Assembly (NCBI GenBank): GCA_021201095.1
Contig: JAJQFO010000219.1
Coordinates: 1 to 50,191 of the forward strand
DNA from: Lachnospiraceae bacterium
GTDB taxonomy: Bacteria > Bacillota > Clostridia > Lachnospirales > Lachnospiraceae
Length of the DNA stretch: 50,191 nucleotides
Direction: 5' to 3'
Numbering within the stretch: the stretch's first letter is position 1; each line of letters opens with the position of its first letter. The notes beneath the pieces are model-generated. The model saw nothing but the letters and a program-made list of their open reading frames with translations, was not told the origin of the DNA and made no database searches. The translations under genes and the position numbers were made by a program. This document shows, piece after piece, positions 24,274 to 33,198 of this stretch.

Positions 24274-24320
24274 ACTCAAGCTCCAATCTCAAGCTCCAAT
24301 CATCTGTAAAACAATCGCAG

Positions 24321-26276
24321 CTACTCATTATACTCGCTCATGGCATTCCTGTAATTGAAAATCCATACACCAAACAGGAGCATCCACAGAAACTTACCCA
24401 CTCCGCCGACGGCCACCGGTATCCACCCATTCAGGATGCCGGAAAGTACATTAACAATTGCAGTGAACGCAAGCACAATATGTACCAGCGCGACATATGC
24501 GGAAGCCTTCCCATATGCTTCTCCAAATCTGGCATTTTTGCTCACCGCTGATATCGTTGCCAGGTAGCAAAAATAGTACATCACAATCACCATTGCCGCA
24601 ATGACTGCCACTGCCAGTACTGCTGCGGCAATCGGAAGCCGGCCGCTCCCGGCGCTCCAGGAGGCAATCACCAGTGTCACGGAAAGCACCAGCACTACAA
24701 AAAGCAGGAGACACGCAGCAATCATATTTAAAACGATGGCGATTCTTACAAAAACAAAGCCGGCACCGGACATCTGCTCCTTCGATGTCCGCGCGGTGAG
24801 GCACAGCAGCCAGATGCCCAGGAAAAACAGCAGATCCGGCACGCGCAGCACCAGGTCTATCGCAATCGCGCCATTGTCCAGCTGCGCCATGGCTGCCTGG
24901 AACATGCTGACGTAGCTTGCCAGCTGAGTGGGCAATGAAAGACTGCCCAGAAGCCGCCCAAACAGGGAATAGTCCAGCTCCCTCATAAAAACTGCGGCAA
25001 CCGCTCCCACGAAATAGATACTGTGAAACAACGCTACAAACAGCAGCAGCGGTGAGGTAAGCCGCCCCCGGGAAATTTCCAGCGTCTTTCTGGCTGCGAA
25101 CGCTCCCTTCTCCTGCTGCCTGTCCTCCTGCGGAACCTGGGCGTATGGCTGCATATCGCCGCGCTGCCGCGCATTCAGTCTCTGCGAAGGCGCCACAGCA
25201 GGCGGAGCCGTCCGGCGGTCGGCCGGCCTGGCCTCTTGCCTGTATGCTGCCCCGCCCTGTGCGGAGTTTTCTCCGTTCATTGTTCTGTCTGTCTGAACCT
25301 CCCGGGACGGCCCGGCGCCTTGTCTGCCTCTCTCAGAAGTACCTGAGACCGCGGACTGTCGATCCACTGTCCTCATCTGCTGCGTACGCTTTTCGCTTTG
25401 ATAGCCCATATTTCCTGAAGCGGCTGCGCTGCCCGCATGGACGTCCCTGCGGATCACGCCCTGCGCCCCCCTGTACTCCGTCATCGAGTCCTGCCCATAT
25501 ATCTGAGGGCCGCTCCGTCTGCGGGGTCTTGACGTCTGCCTCTCACTGGCAGCCTGATCTGCTCTCACCGACGCCGCCTGCTTTTGATCCTGCGGCTGCC
25601 GCCGTGCCGATTCCATAGCTTCTTCCACAGACCGGGTACCTTGCGCCGACGGAATATTCTCCGTCCCCGGTCGTTTCTGTTCCTGCGGCGCATTCTGCAT
25701 GGGGCTGGCGGAATCTCCAGCAGGCTCACTGCTTTTGACCCCCATTCCAGTCAGGCCCTGCGCCTCCTGCCCCACAGCTTTGCCGTTCTCTTCCGCTGCA
25801 GGTCTGCTCTCCGCTTTCTCTCTTATCTGTCCCTGCGGCTCCTGCTGTACGGGTTGTTCCGCACTCTCTTCTGCCGAAGGAACCTTCTCTGCCTTCGGCT
25901 GCGTCTGTCCCGCTTCCTCCCTGGCTGCCCCAGATGCCTGAGCCAGATCCGGGGTGACACGTTTCTCAGACGCATCCGCTTCAACCGAAGCCCCCTCTGT
26001 CACCGCAGGCTTCTCATCCGGTAAATCCGGCAGCACCGTTACCTCCGGCTCCTCCGGCATCCTATCCTGAATGACAGGCATTCCGTCCCCGATCTGTCCG
26101 GCAGGCTGTCCGCTTTCCTGCACCTTTGACCACACCTGCTCCAGCTGCCTTTCCATCTCATCCATGGAAACACCTTTATCAGACTGATCCGCCAGGTCTA
26201 TGAAAGGATTCCCACATACCTTACAAACGGTACTGTCATCATCTCCTATACTGCCACACACGATACAGCGTTTCAT
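24321..26276 (-). CDS. Zinc-ribbon membrane protein with long disordered linker
   Basis: A 651-residue protein. An N-terminal zinc ribbon (MKRCIVCGSIGDDDSTVCKV then CGN) has four cysteines. Residues about 30-410 are Gln/Glu/Arg/Pro/Ala-rich and likely disordered. The C-terminal 250 residues contain about five or six membrane helices (for example LLLFVALFHSIYFVGAVAAV and PIAAAVLAVAVIAAMVIVMY). The arrangement is common in Clostridia proteins of unknown function. The ATG follows AGGAGG; a longer in-frame start lacks one. It is monocistronic, with terminators at both sides. Confidence 0.75.
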   Translation of the reverse strand: MKRCIVCGSIGDDDSTVCKVCGNPFIDLADQSDKGVSMDEMERQLEQVWSKVQESGQPAGQIGDGMPVIQDRMPEEPEVTVLPDLPDEKPAVTEGASVEADASEKRVTPDLAQASGAAREEAGQTQPKAEKVPSAEESAEQPVQQEPQGQIREKAESRPAAEENGKAVGQEAQGLTGMGVKSSEPAGDSASPMQNAPQEQKRPGTENIPSAQGTRSVEEAMESARRQPQDQKQAASVRADQAASERQTSRPRRRSGPQIYGQDSMTEYRGAQGVIRRDVHAGSAAASGNMGYQSEKRTQQMRTVDRQSAVSGTSERGRQGAGPSREVQTDRTMNGENSAQGGAAYRQEARPADRRTAPPAVAPSQRLNARQRGDMQPYAQVPQEDRQQEKGAFAARKTLEISRGRLTSPLLLFVALFHSIYFVGAVAAVFMRELDYSLFGRLLGSLSLPTQLASYVSMFQAAMAQLDNGAIAIDLVLRVPDLLFFLGIWLLCLTARTSKEQMSGAGFVFVRIAIVLNMIAACLLLFVVLVLSVTLVIASWSAGSGRLPIAAAVLAVAVIAAMVIVMYYFCYLATISAVSKNARFGEAYGKASAYVALVHIVLAFTAIVNVLSGILNGWIPVAVGGVGKFLWMLLFGVWIFNYRNAMSEYNE

Positions 26277-26404
26277 TCCTATTTTTCCTCCTGTTCCGGC
26301 TGATTTCAAGAGCTGCCTGACAACAGCAATCGGGCAATGGACGGCATCCTGCCAGAACAAATTATGCCCAACAGATAAGCTCGAAAAGCTTTCCTGATTA
26401 GATA

Positions 26405-26478
26405 AAAATTCCCTGCCCGGCTCTGTACATAATAAGTTATTATACCTTATTATCAGAGACAGGGCAAGGAAAAAATGC
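26405..26478 (-). terminator. Long hairpin after the aminotransferase gene
   Basis: On the minus strand CCCTGTCTCTGATAATAAG and CTTATTATGTACAGAGCC fold as an imperfect long hairpin, followed by GGGAATTTTTATC. It separates the aminotransferase from the 26276 gene. Confidence 0.6.
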
Positions 26479-26508
26479 CTCTTTTAGATTCCTTTTGCCG
26501 TTTCTTAA

Positions 26509-27801
26509 TTATTCATGGTCTCCGGCCAGATATTTTTCCAGGCTGACCAGCTTCACGCAGAGAACGAAAATCTCTGACGCCAGCTCAAGCTCCTCCAGCG
26601 CCGGGAAGGAAGGTGCGATACGGATATTGCTGTCCTTCGGATCCTTCCCATACGGATAGGTGGCTCCGGCTCCTGTCATCACAACGCCAGCTTCCTTCGC
26701 CTTCGCAACAATCTTTTTCGCGCAGCCATTCAGCGAGTCAAAAGAGATAAAATAGCCGCCCTTCGGCTTTGTCCAGGTACCGATCTCCAGACCGGAAAGT
26801 CCGCCATCCAGAGCTGCCTCCACCGCCTCAAACTTCGGGCGGAGGATCGCCGCATGCTTTCTCATATGCTCATGAATCCCATCCATATTCTTAAAGAATC
26901 GTACATGGCGCAGCTGGTTCAGCTTGTCATGGCCGATGGTTTGATAAAACAGGGCGCGGCGGGCATCCTGAAGGTTCGCCTCCGAAGCCGCAAATGCCGC
27001 AATGCCGGATCCCGGGAAGGAAATCTTTGATGTCGAAATAAATTTATAAACCAGATCCTCATTGCCGGCCTTTCTCGCCTCGGTCAGCAGCTCAAGGATC
27101 ACATCCTGATCATCGTCATACAGGTGATGAATCGAATACGCATTATCCCAGAAAATGCGGAAATCCTTTGCGGCGGGCTTCAGATTTGCAAAGCGCAGGA
27201 CTGTCTCATCCGAATAGGAAATGCCGGTCGGATTCGAATATTTCGGCACGCACCAGATGCCCTTGATCAGAGGATCATTCGCGACCAGCCGCTCTACCAG
27301 ATCCATATCCGGTCCTGTCGGAAGCAGCGGGACATTGATCATCTCAATCCCAAAGAATTCCGTGATTCCAAAATGGCGGTCGTAGCCCGGCACCGGGCAG
27401 AGAAACTTTACCTTCTCCAGCAGTCCCCACGGAGTATGGCCGCAGACACCCATGGACATCGCGCGGGCCACCGTGTCAAACATCACATTCAGGCTGGAAT
27501 TTCCGTAAATCAGGATATCCTTTTCCGGTACCTCTGACAGCTCTGCCAGCAGATGTCTTGCCTCCGGGATCCCATCCATCACACCGTAATTCCGGCAGTC
27601 TACGCCAGAGCTGCACTTCAGATCCGCCGTGCTGCTCAATACATCCATCATACCGTTGGAGAGATCCAGCTGCTCCTTCGAGGGCTTTCCTCTCGACATG
27701 TCCAGCTTCAGGTCTTTGGCCTTCATCTCCTGATATCTGGCCTCCACAGCCGCGTGTTCCGCCAGAAGTTCTTCGCGAGTCATCATTTTATAGGGTTTCA
27801 T
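26509..27801 (-). CDS. Class I aminotransferase (aspartate/alanine-type, PF12897-like)
   Basis: A 430-residue PLP enzyme. The PLP lysine is in FISTSKISFPGSGIA (Lys near 255); WCVPKYSNPTGISYS and FWDNAYSIHHL (the PLP-contacting Asn and Asp-Tyr) are present; RIAPSFP near the C-terminus holds the substrate-carboxylate Arg. The pattern resembles the subgroup 1c aspartate aminotransferase-like family common in Clostridia. Substrate specificity cannot be set. The ATG follows GGAGGAG. A strong promoter lies upstream, so it is probably a single-gene unit. Confidence 0.9.
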   Translation of the reverse strand: MKPYKMMTREELLAEHAAVEARYQEMKAKDLKLDMSRGKPSKEQLDLSNGMMDVLSSTADLKCSSGVDCRNYGVMDGIPEARHLLAELSEVPEKDILIYGNSSLNVMFDTVARAMSMGVCGHTPWGLLEKVKFLCPVPGYDRHFGITEFFGIEMINVPLLPTGPDMDLVERLVANDPLIKGIWCVPKYSNPTGISYSDETVLRFANLKPAAKDFRIFWDNAYSIHHLYDDDQDVILELLTEARKAGNEDLVYKFISTSKISFPGSGIAAFAASEANLQDARRALFYQTIGHDKLNQLRHVRFFKNMDGIHEHMRKHAAILRPKFEAVEAALDGGLSGLEIGTWTKPKGGYFISFDSLNGCAKKIVAKAKEAGVVMTGAGATYPYGKDPKDSNIRIAPSFPALEELELASEIFVLCVKLVSLEKYLAGDHE

Positions 27802-27849
27802 CTTGCGTCTCCTCCAGTATTATTTCAATTCCCGAAATTTGTTCCTTTA

Positions 27850-27878
27850 ATTCTAGCCCCGTCCTCTTTATCCGTCAA
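27850..27878 (-). promoter_or_regulatory. Promoter of the aminotransferase gene
   Basis: On the minus strand TTGACG (27878-27873), 17-bp spacer, TAGAAT (27855-27850). The leader is about 45 nt. Confidence 0.75.
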
Positions 27879-28012
27879 GTCCCTCTTGCCTCCAGACGGC
27901 CGAAAAATTTACGGAAATTTCGTTTTACTCCCTCTGCCTGCCGCAGCCGCTCCCCGCCAGTATTTCCAAATAATCCCTGGTCCACAGAAGCTCTTCCTCA
28001 CAGAAATCTCAA

Positions 28013-28405
28013 TTATCCCCCCGCCTGCGGCGGCTGTTCCTGAGCCTTTTTTGTATAACGTGAAATGTTCATCGCGTCCTCGATTTCCAGATCCCGCTCC
28101 CCGGCCAGGGATTCCAGATGATGCCGGAATTCATGCAGCAGAACCTTCCGCAGCTTCCCCCGAAGAGCCTCCTCGTCCCAGGTGCCGCAGCAGCGCATAA
28201 AAGAGCCATAATACAGAACAATAAACCGTCCCAGATAGCGGTCTCTGTGATACTCTCCCAACACAAACAGATCCCCATGCTGGTCTGCGGGATGCAAAAG
28301 TGCCCGAGTCTTTACCATAATCCCGCCGTTCAGCTCCCGGTAAAAATCTGCGGGAAATGTATCCGCAATCTCGTATGCTGCTGTTTCAAATTCATCAAAT
28401 GTCAC
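28013..28405 (-). CDS. Minimal zincin-like metallopeptidase family protein
   Basis: A 130-residue protein with HExxH at 91-95 (LLHEFRHHLESLAGERDLEI) and an acidic ED at 109-110. This matches the small metallopeptidase (DUF1025/PF06262-like) family, cytoplasmic and of unknown substrate. It begins with GTG at 28405, overlapping the previous gene's TGA by four bases (GTGA), so it is translationally coupled. Confidence 0.8.
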   Translation of the reverse strand: MTFDEFETAAYEIADTFPADFYRELNGGIMVKTRALLHPADQHGDLFVLGEYHRDRYLGRFIVLYYGSFMRCCGTWDEEALRGKLRKVLLHEFRHHLESLAGERDLEIEDAMNISRYTKKAQEQPPQAGG

Positions 28406-28590
28406 GAAGCAGCACCTGCTTTCGCGCCAGACACCAGTGCGCAGGTCTGGCTGTGCTCACATTTCCCATAATCACAGTCCGTGGAAAGCAGCGTCCGACG
28501 GCCGTCCGCAGAACACTCAAATTCGCAGAAAACCATACGCGTCTGATTCTGTTTCTTACAAAAACCACTGATAAATTCTTCTGTTTCCAT
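28402..28590 (-). CDS. Small cysteine-containing protein
   Basis: A 62-residue protein with five cysteines (FCKK, VFCEFEC, DCDYGKCEHSQTC spacing), suggesting metal binding or redox chemistry. I do not recognise a family. It has a good start (AAAGGA then ATG) and a four-base overlap with the metallopeptidase downstream, which supports it being a real gene. It may bind or regulate that partner, but this is inference. Confidence 0.65.
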   Translation of the reverse strand: METEEFISGFCKKQNQTRMVFCEFECSADGRRTLLSTDCDYGKCEHSQTCALVSGAKAGAAS

Positions 28591-28690
28591 CGTGAATCGC
28601 TTCCTTTCAGGTTGGCGCAGCCTGCTTTTTCCGCTTTTTACTGCTTTTCAATTGTTTGTACCATTTTGGCTGTTTGTTTCCTGCTGCTTT

Positions 28691-29947
28691 TCACTTATTT
28701 GTACCATTTTGACGGTTTCCCGGATCGGACACACGTTCTGCGGCAACTTCCATATGTGCCGTTTCAACAGTGGTTTCTGGATCTGCCGTCCCGGCAGCGT
28801 CTTCAGGATCTGCAGGCTCACCGGTTTTCCTGGCCAGCGACTGCTTCAGCGCTGCAAACGCCTCCCGGTTCATTATGGAGACCGCCTTCGGGTTGCGCTT
28901 CAGTAAATTGCCGATAGACTTCCCGTGCATCTTCTGCATCAGATCGCCTTCCACCTTCATCCGGCTCACCTTTTCCTGCAAAGCGGCCGCCTTATCAGTC
29001 AGCTCCCGGTTCCGCCGGACTAAAGAGGCCTCAAGCTCCTGTCTGTACTGCGTAACCGCCGTCTCCAGCTCCCGCTTCCGCTCATCAAAAGAAAACCCCA
29101 GATCCCTTTTCCGTTCACCAGGAGCATTCCCCAGTCCGCGTTTCCGCTCATCAAACGCGGTCTCCAGGCTTCGTTTCCGTTCATCAAGCGCAGTCTCCAT
29201 ACCCCTTTTCCGCTCATCAAGCGCAGTCTCCAGTACCCGTTTCTGCTCATTGAGCGCAGTCTCCATACCCCGCCTTTGCTCATCGAGCGCAGTCTCCAGT
29301 TCCTGCCTGCGCCTGGAGATCGCTGTTTCCATCTCACGCCTGCGCTCCGCAAGAGCCGCTTCCAGCTCGCGCCGCTGCGCTTCAAGCTTCTGCATCTCCT
29401 CGCTGATACGCTCCCAATGGATCAGAATATCGCGCAGATGGATTGCCGTACGGAAGGATGTCACAAGGTCCGCAGTAAGAAAAGGCGTCAATACAAAAAC
29501 AACGACCGTCACCACCTGCTCATCAACGGCAAGAACCAGATCCTCCAGAAAAACCTGCAGTACATCAACCACCAATAGCGTCATCGCGCCCCAGCAAAGT
29601 GTGGACATCAGGCAGATGTGCCCGTTAATATTCAGGAATTTCCCTGTATAATCCCAGTATCGAACGTGGAACAGCTTTTCCATCGCCGCGCCGGTCACAT
29701 ACTCCAGCAGCGTAGCCGCCGTCATCCCAGAAAGACACATCAGCGGAACATTGTCCCGGAACGGGATCGTAACGATCAGCACACAGAGTGCGCCCGACCC
29801 ATAGATGGGCAAAAAGGGGCCTTTCAAAAAGCCCCTGTTTACCAGATGATGTTCCATGATCGAGACATAGGTGCTCTCGAACACCCAGCCCAGAAAGCAG
29901 TAAATGTAAAAAAACAGCACCCACTGTGAAAATGTATAGACACTCAT
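28691..29947 (-). CDS. CmpB-like (PF06541) membrane protein with hendecad coiled coil
   Basis: A 418-residue protein. Residues 1-165 hold about four or five membrane helices typical of the 'putative ABC transporter permease' CmpB family (FLGWVFESTYVSI, LKGPFLPIYGSGAL, EYVTGAAMEKLF, YWDYTGKFLNINGHICL). Residues 194-314 are eleven consecutive 11-residue units like METALDERKRG, predicted to form a long charged right-handed coiled coil. A short tail follows. No ATPase partner is nearby, so transport is doubtful. It starts six bases after telA and is the third gene of the xpaC-telA operon. Confidence 0.85.
   Translation of the reverse strand: MSVYTFSQWVLFFYIYCFLGWVFESTYVSIMEHHLVNRGFLKGPFLPIYGSGALCVLIVTIPFRDNVPLMCLSGMTAATLLEYVTGAAMEKLFHVRYWDYTGKFLNINGHICLMSTLCWGAMTLLVVDVLQVFLEDLVLAVDEQVVTVVVFVLTPFLTADLVTSFRTAIHLRDILIHWERISEEMQKLEAQRRELEAALAERRREMETAISRRRQELETALDEQRRGMETALNEQKRVLETALDERKRGMETALDERKRSLETAFDERKRGLGNAPGERKRDLGFSFDERKRELETAVTQYRQELEASLVRRNRELTDKAAALQEKVSRMKVEGDLMQKMHGKSIGNLLKRNPKAVSIMNREAFAALKQSLARKTGEPADPEDAAGTADPETTVETAHMEVAAERVSDPGNRQNGTNK
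29006..29368 (-). repeat. Eleven 33-bp in-frame repeats
   Basis: The hendecad coiled coil is encoded by about eleven 33-bp units (plus-strand core TCATCAAGCGCAGTCTCCA). Units in the middle are most alike at DNA level, which suggests recent expansion. Confidence 0.8.
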
Positions 29948-29953
29948 ATTCCT

Positions 29954-31123
29954 CTATCGTTTCACTCCAATCAGTGTGCTTTTCAGCTCCTGCTCCATGC
30001 GGTCAAGCTCAGCCTCTGCCGCGCGGCGCTTCTGTTTGCCCTCTTCCTGAATCTTCACAACCTCATCCAGGGTGGAAATCAGGGTCGCGTTGGTGGTCTT
30101 TAAGGTCTCAATATCCACAATTCCGCGTTCAGCCGCCCGGGCGCTCTCCACCGTCGCCACCTTGAGCTTCTCCGCATTTTTCTTCAGAAGCGCGTTGGTC
30201 ATGTCTGTGACTTCCTTCTGCGCTTTTGCGGCCTGTGACGCATGCTCCACGCCAAGCGCAATCACCATCTGGCTCTTCCACAGCGGAATCGTGTTGACCA
30301 CCGTGGTCTGGATTTTCTCAATCATCATCGTATCACTTGCCTGCACCAGACGAATCTGCGGCGCCGTCTGGATCGCGATCATCCGCGTCAGCTCCAGGTC
30401 ATGCAGCTTTTTCTCAAAGCGGTCACACAGCTCCTGCAGATCCTTCGCTGCCTGTGCGTCCTCCGGAAGATTTGTCCGCTGTGCTTTTGCAACCGCCTCC
30501 GCCAGCTCGGTCGCACGAACCTGTGCCAGACGCTTTTTCCCGGCCAGAATGTACATGGACAGCTCCTTGAAGTAGGAAAGGTTCAGCATGTACATCTTGT
30601 CCAGGATGGCTACATCCTTCATCAGCTGCACCTGGTGATCCTCCAGCATGGTACAGATTTTCTCGACATTCACCTCTGCCTTATCGTATTTCGCCTTCAT
30701 CGCGGTAATCTTGTCCCCGCCCTTTTTAATACGGCCAAACAGCCCGCGCTCCGGCTCGTCTGCGTCAAAGCTTTTAAGCTCCGTCACCAGGCTGCTGATC
30801 ATGTCGCCTACCTCACCCAGGTCCTTTGTGCGTACATTTTTCAGTGCTGTCTCGGAAAACTCAGCCATTTTCCGCTGTGTCCCCGCGCCATACTGCAGAA
30901 TGCCGTTGGAGTCATGCAGATCGATCTGCTGGCTGAACTCGTCCACCATCTTCCGCTCTTCCGGCGTAAGAGAGTCCTCCGTCAGCTGCGGATCTGCCGC
31001 CGGTGCCGGATCCGCTGCCTGCTGTACGACAGGCTGTGTCTCCCCTGCGCTTTCTTCTGCCGCCGGTACGCCAAATGTCAGTGTCGGTGTCGGGACTTCT
31101 GCAAAATCCTTAAACTCATCCAT
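29954..31123 (-). CDS. telA: TelA/YaaN-type toxic anion resistance protein
   Basis: A 389-residue mostly helical cytoplasmic protein (PF05816 type). A disordered N-terminus (about 1-50) is followed by SLTPEERKMVDEFSQQIDLH and helical repeats such as GLFGRIKKGGDKITAMKAKY and RMIAIQTAPQIRLVQASDTM. Relatives are named for tellurite resistance, but phenotypes relate more broadly to envelope stress. The ATG follows AGGAGGAG. It sits between xpaC and the CmpB-like gene; xpaC-yaaN pairing is conserved in Bacillus. Confidence 0.92.
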   Translation of the reverse strand: MDEFKDFAEVPTPTLTFGVPAAEESAGETQPVVQQAADPAPAADPQLTEDSLTPEERKMVDEFSQQIDLHDSNGILQYGAGTQRKMAEFSETALKNVRTKDLGEVGDMISSLVTELKSFDADEPERGLFGRIKKGGDKITAMKAKYDKAEVNVEKICTMLEDHQVQLMKDVAILDKMYMLNLSYFKELSMYILAGKKRLAQVRATELAEAVAKAQRTNLPEDAQAAKDLQELCDRFEKKLHDLELTRMIAIQTAPQIRLVQASDTMMIEKIQTTVVNTIPLWKSQMVIALGVEHASQAAKAQKEVTDMTNALLKKNAEKLKVATVESARAAERGIVDIETLKTTNATLISTLDEVVKIQEEGKQKRRAAEAELDRMEQELKSTLIGVKR

Positions 31124-31247
31124 TTCCTTCTCCTCCTGTATATGTTTTTATTCTTCGTGATTAAAAATCTCCACAGTCAAAGTCCCCGCTGCAGGCATTC
31201 GGGACTCAAACCTGCTGCAGCGCAAGATATGTCACAGGGTGCAGGCA

Positions 31248-32873
31248 TCAGCTGCCTTCGGACTTTTTGGGGAAACCATTCCCTGTCAGTCCCTCCTGTG
31301 CCAGCATACTGTTCAGCACGGAAATATCTGATGAAATATCCCAGGCCTGCTCCTCATACAGGCTGTCCAGCAGATTTTCAAACGCTGTATTAATGGTATC
31401 CAGCGCATCCTCGATCTCTTTTCTCGTTGTCTCAATATTCTGTCCGCGGATCGGCTGATCGTCCAGGTCGCAGTATGCGTCCAGCAACTTCCGGGTCGTC
31501 GGCAGGTAATAGCTCATCATCTTGCGAAGGTCAGACACCGCATCCGGATTTTTCTCCGCCTCGCGGAAAATCCTCGTCACAACCAGCTCCAGCCTGTCCA
31601 GCTTCGCCGACATCTCTTCTCCCGGAATCCGGTCATTACACTCCCGGATATGGCGAATATATTTCTGCCCCTCCTCGATCAGAGCCTGATGCTCCGGTGA
31701 AAGCTTAGCATCCTTCCCATCTGTCTGAGACCCGGTCTGCCCGGAGACTCCGTCTCCCTGCGGCCTCGCAGTCTGAGCGCCCATGTCTGCACTGTGCGCA
31801 GCAGTCCCCTTTTGATTCTTCCCGTCTTCCTCCGCCTTCTGTGCATCCTCGGCGCTCTGGCGCTTCGCGAATTCTTCCTCCGCCTGTACATACTGCTGGT
31901 AAGTCGCCTGGTCCGTGATCAGCAGCGTCTCCTTCCGATCCAGATAGCCTACCGGGAAATAGCCCCGGCTGATCATATTTTTTAAATCCTTCCGCACAAA
32001 TTTGCTGGTGCCGCCGATGCCGGAAGCCAGCTCCTCAATCATGCAATAGGTCCGGGCGCCGATTACCTCCTGATAGCGCCGGAAACGCCGCGTAAGCCCC
32101 AGACGCTTCTGACCGTTCGCACCAAGCAGAATCCCCCCTGCGCAAAACAGGCCTGTCATCATCCCGCTCGCAGCAAACATCATAAAGCTCCCCATCGCTG
32201 CTGCCGCTGCCGCTTCGACGGCAAGCGAGACACCAAAAAACGCCCCCATTCCAAAGCCAAAATATTTCATCAGCTTGCTGCCAAGCTCGCTCGGCAGCTT
32301 TTTTCTGAGAACCGCCGGCTGATACTGCCGGGTATTCCCTGCGCTGCCCCGGCCATTCCTCCAGGAGCCGGCGCCATCCGCCCGGCGCCCAGCGCCGCCA
32401 TAGCCGGACGTCCGTGATCCGGATCCGGACGCTCCCCGAGCTGTACCCCTGCTGGTGCCCGCTGCCCGGCTCCCCGAACCCCCGGTCTGCTCATAGGCTC
32501 TGCGCCTGCGGTCTGCACTCCCACGGTATGTCTGGTCAGCACCCGCGCCCGAACCATACTGCCCATAGCTGCCGCTCTCAGAGCCGTCTTGTCCATTCCT
32601 GTCATATGTTCCGCTTTGGCTGTAAGCGTCCCCGTAATCCTGGCTGCTTTGCGTGCCATCGCCTGCACCGTAACCATCCCCATAATCCTGTCCGTTCCTG
32701 CCGCTGCCCTGCCCTCCCAGATTCTCCCGAATCGCGTCCTGCAGGCCGTCCACCGTGTCGCTTACCACGTCCCTGATTGTATTGCCAAGCTGTGAAAAAT
32801 CTCCTGTATCCACGGCGTCCTGCACCAGCCGTTTTATTCTGTCACCGGCATCATACCAGTCATTTCTCGTCAT
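31248..32873 (-). CDS. xpaC: XpaC-family protein (5-bromo-4-chloroindolyl phosphate hydrolysis)
   Basis: A 541-residue protein. The N-terminus (MTRNDWYDAGDRIKRLVQDA) is helical, then a Gly/Ser/Tyr/Gln-rich disordered region (about 50-180), then two membrane helices (about 200-260, GAFFGVSLAVEAAAAAAMGS and MMTGLFCAGGILLGANG), and a C-terminal helical XpaC domain (about 270-540) with a long acidic insert. It is longer than Bacillus XpaC because of the disordered parts. ATG 32873 has GGGGAG; the 50-codon upstream extension runs into the leader. First gene of the operon with telA. Actual phosphatase activity of XpaC proteins is doubtful. Confidence 0.87.
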   Translation of the reverse strand: MTRNDWYDAGDRIKRLVQDAVDTGDFSQLGNTIRDVVSDTVDGLQDAIRENLGGQGSGRNGQDYGDGYGAGDGTQSSQDYGDAYSQSGTYDRNGQDGSESGSYGQYGSGAGADQTYRGSADRRRRAYEQTGGSGSRAAGTSRGTARGASGSGSRTSGYGGAGRRADGAGSWRNGRGSAGNTRQYQPAVLRKKLPSELGSKLMKYFGFGMGAFFGVSLAVEAAAAAAMGSFMMFAASGMMTGLFCAGGILLGANGQKRLGLTRRFRRYQEVIGARTYCMIEELASGIGGTSKFVRKDLKNMISRGYFPVGYLDRKETLLITDQATYQQYVQAEEEFAKRQSAEDAQKAEEDGKNQKGTAAHSADMGAQTARPQGDGVSGQTGSQTDGKDAKLSPEHQALIEEGQKYIRHIRECNDRIPGEEMSAKLDRLELVVTRIFREAEKNPDAVSDLRKMMSYYLPTTRKLLDAYCDLDDQPIRGQNIETTRKEIEDALDTINTAFENLLDSLYEEQAWDISSDISVLNSMLAQEGLTGNGFPKKSEGS

Positions 32874-32942
32874 ATTGCACTCCCCATTGCTATCTCCATA
32901 AAGCACCTGTTTCGTCTTGTCATTAACTAATATATTCGTAGT

Positions 32943-32978
32943 GTACTTCGCCGCAAATGCGAAGTACTGTCCTGAACA
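32943..32978 (+). repeat. Repeat family III, copy 1
   Basis: GTACTTCGC-CGCAAAT-GCGAAGTAC (32943-32967) is a perfect 9-bp stem, followed by TGTCCTGAACAG. The second copy (39169-39205) is inverted with a different loop. Here it lies in the transcribed leader of xpaC-telA, about 20 nt after the predicted start. Confidence 0.75.
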
Positions 32979-32991
32979 GACAGATATTATC

Positions 32992-33020
32992 AGTATACTA
33001 TCTGCGAGGAAAAATGTCAC
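32992..33020 (-). promoter_or_regulatory. Promoter of xpaC-telA
   Basis: On the minus strand GTGACA (33020-33015), 17-bp spacer, TATACT (32997-32992). The leader of about 110 nt holds the family III hairpin. Confidence 0.7.
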
Positions 33021-33055
33021 CCTTTTTTTAGATTATGTTTATGAAAAAGCCTGCT

Positions 33056-33090
33056 GCAAAAAAGGCCGCCCACCTTCTGGTGAGCAGCCT
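33056..33090 (-). terminator. Terminator after the NlpC/P60 gene
   Basis: On the minus strand, an 11-bp stem with two G:U pairs (33089-33079 with 33074-33064) and a 4-base loop is followed by seven T residues. The rest of the 33091-33198 gap contains GATATTAC twice and CTGTCCG twice but no gene. Confidence 0.9.
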
Positions 33091-33198
33091 CTGCTTTGCT
33101 TTCATATGGAACCTATACCACATCTGATGATTGGTATTGATCTGTCCGATATTACGTTGATCGATATTACTCTGTCCGGTGTATCCCCCGTCCGTTTT

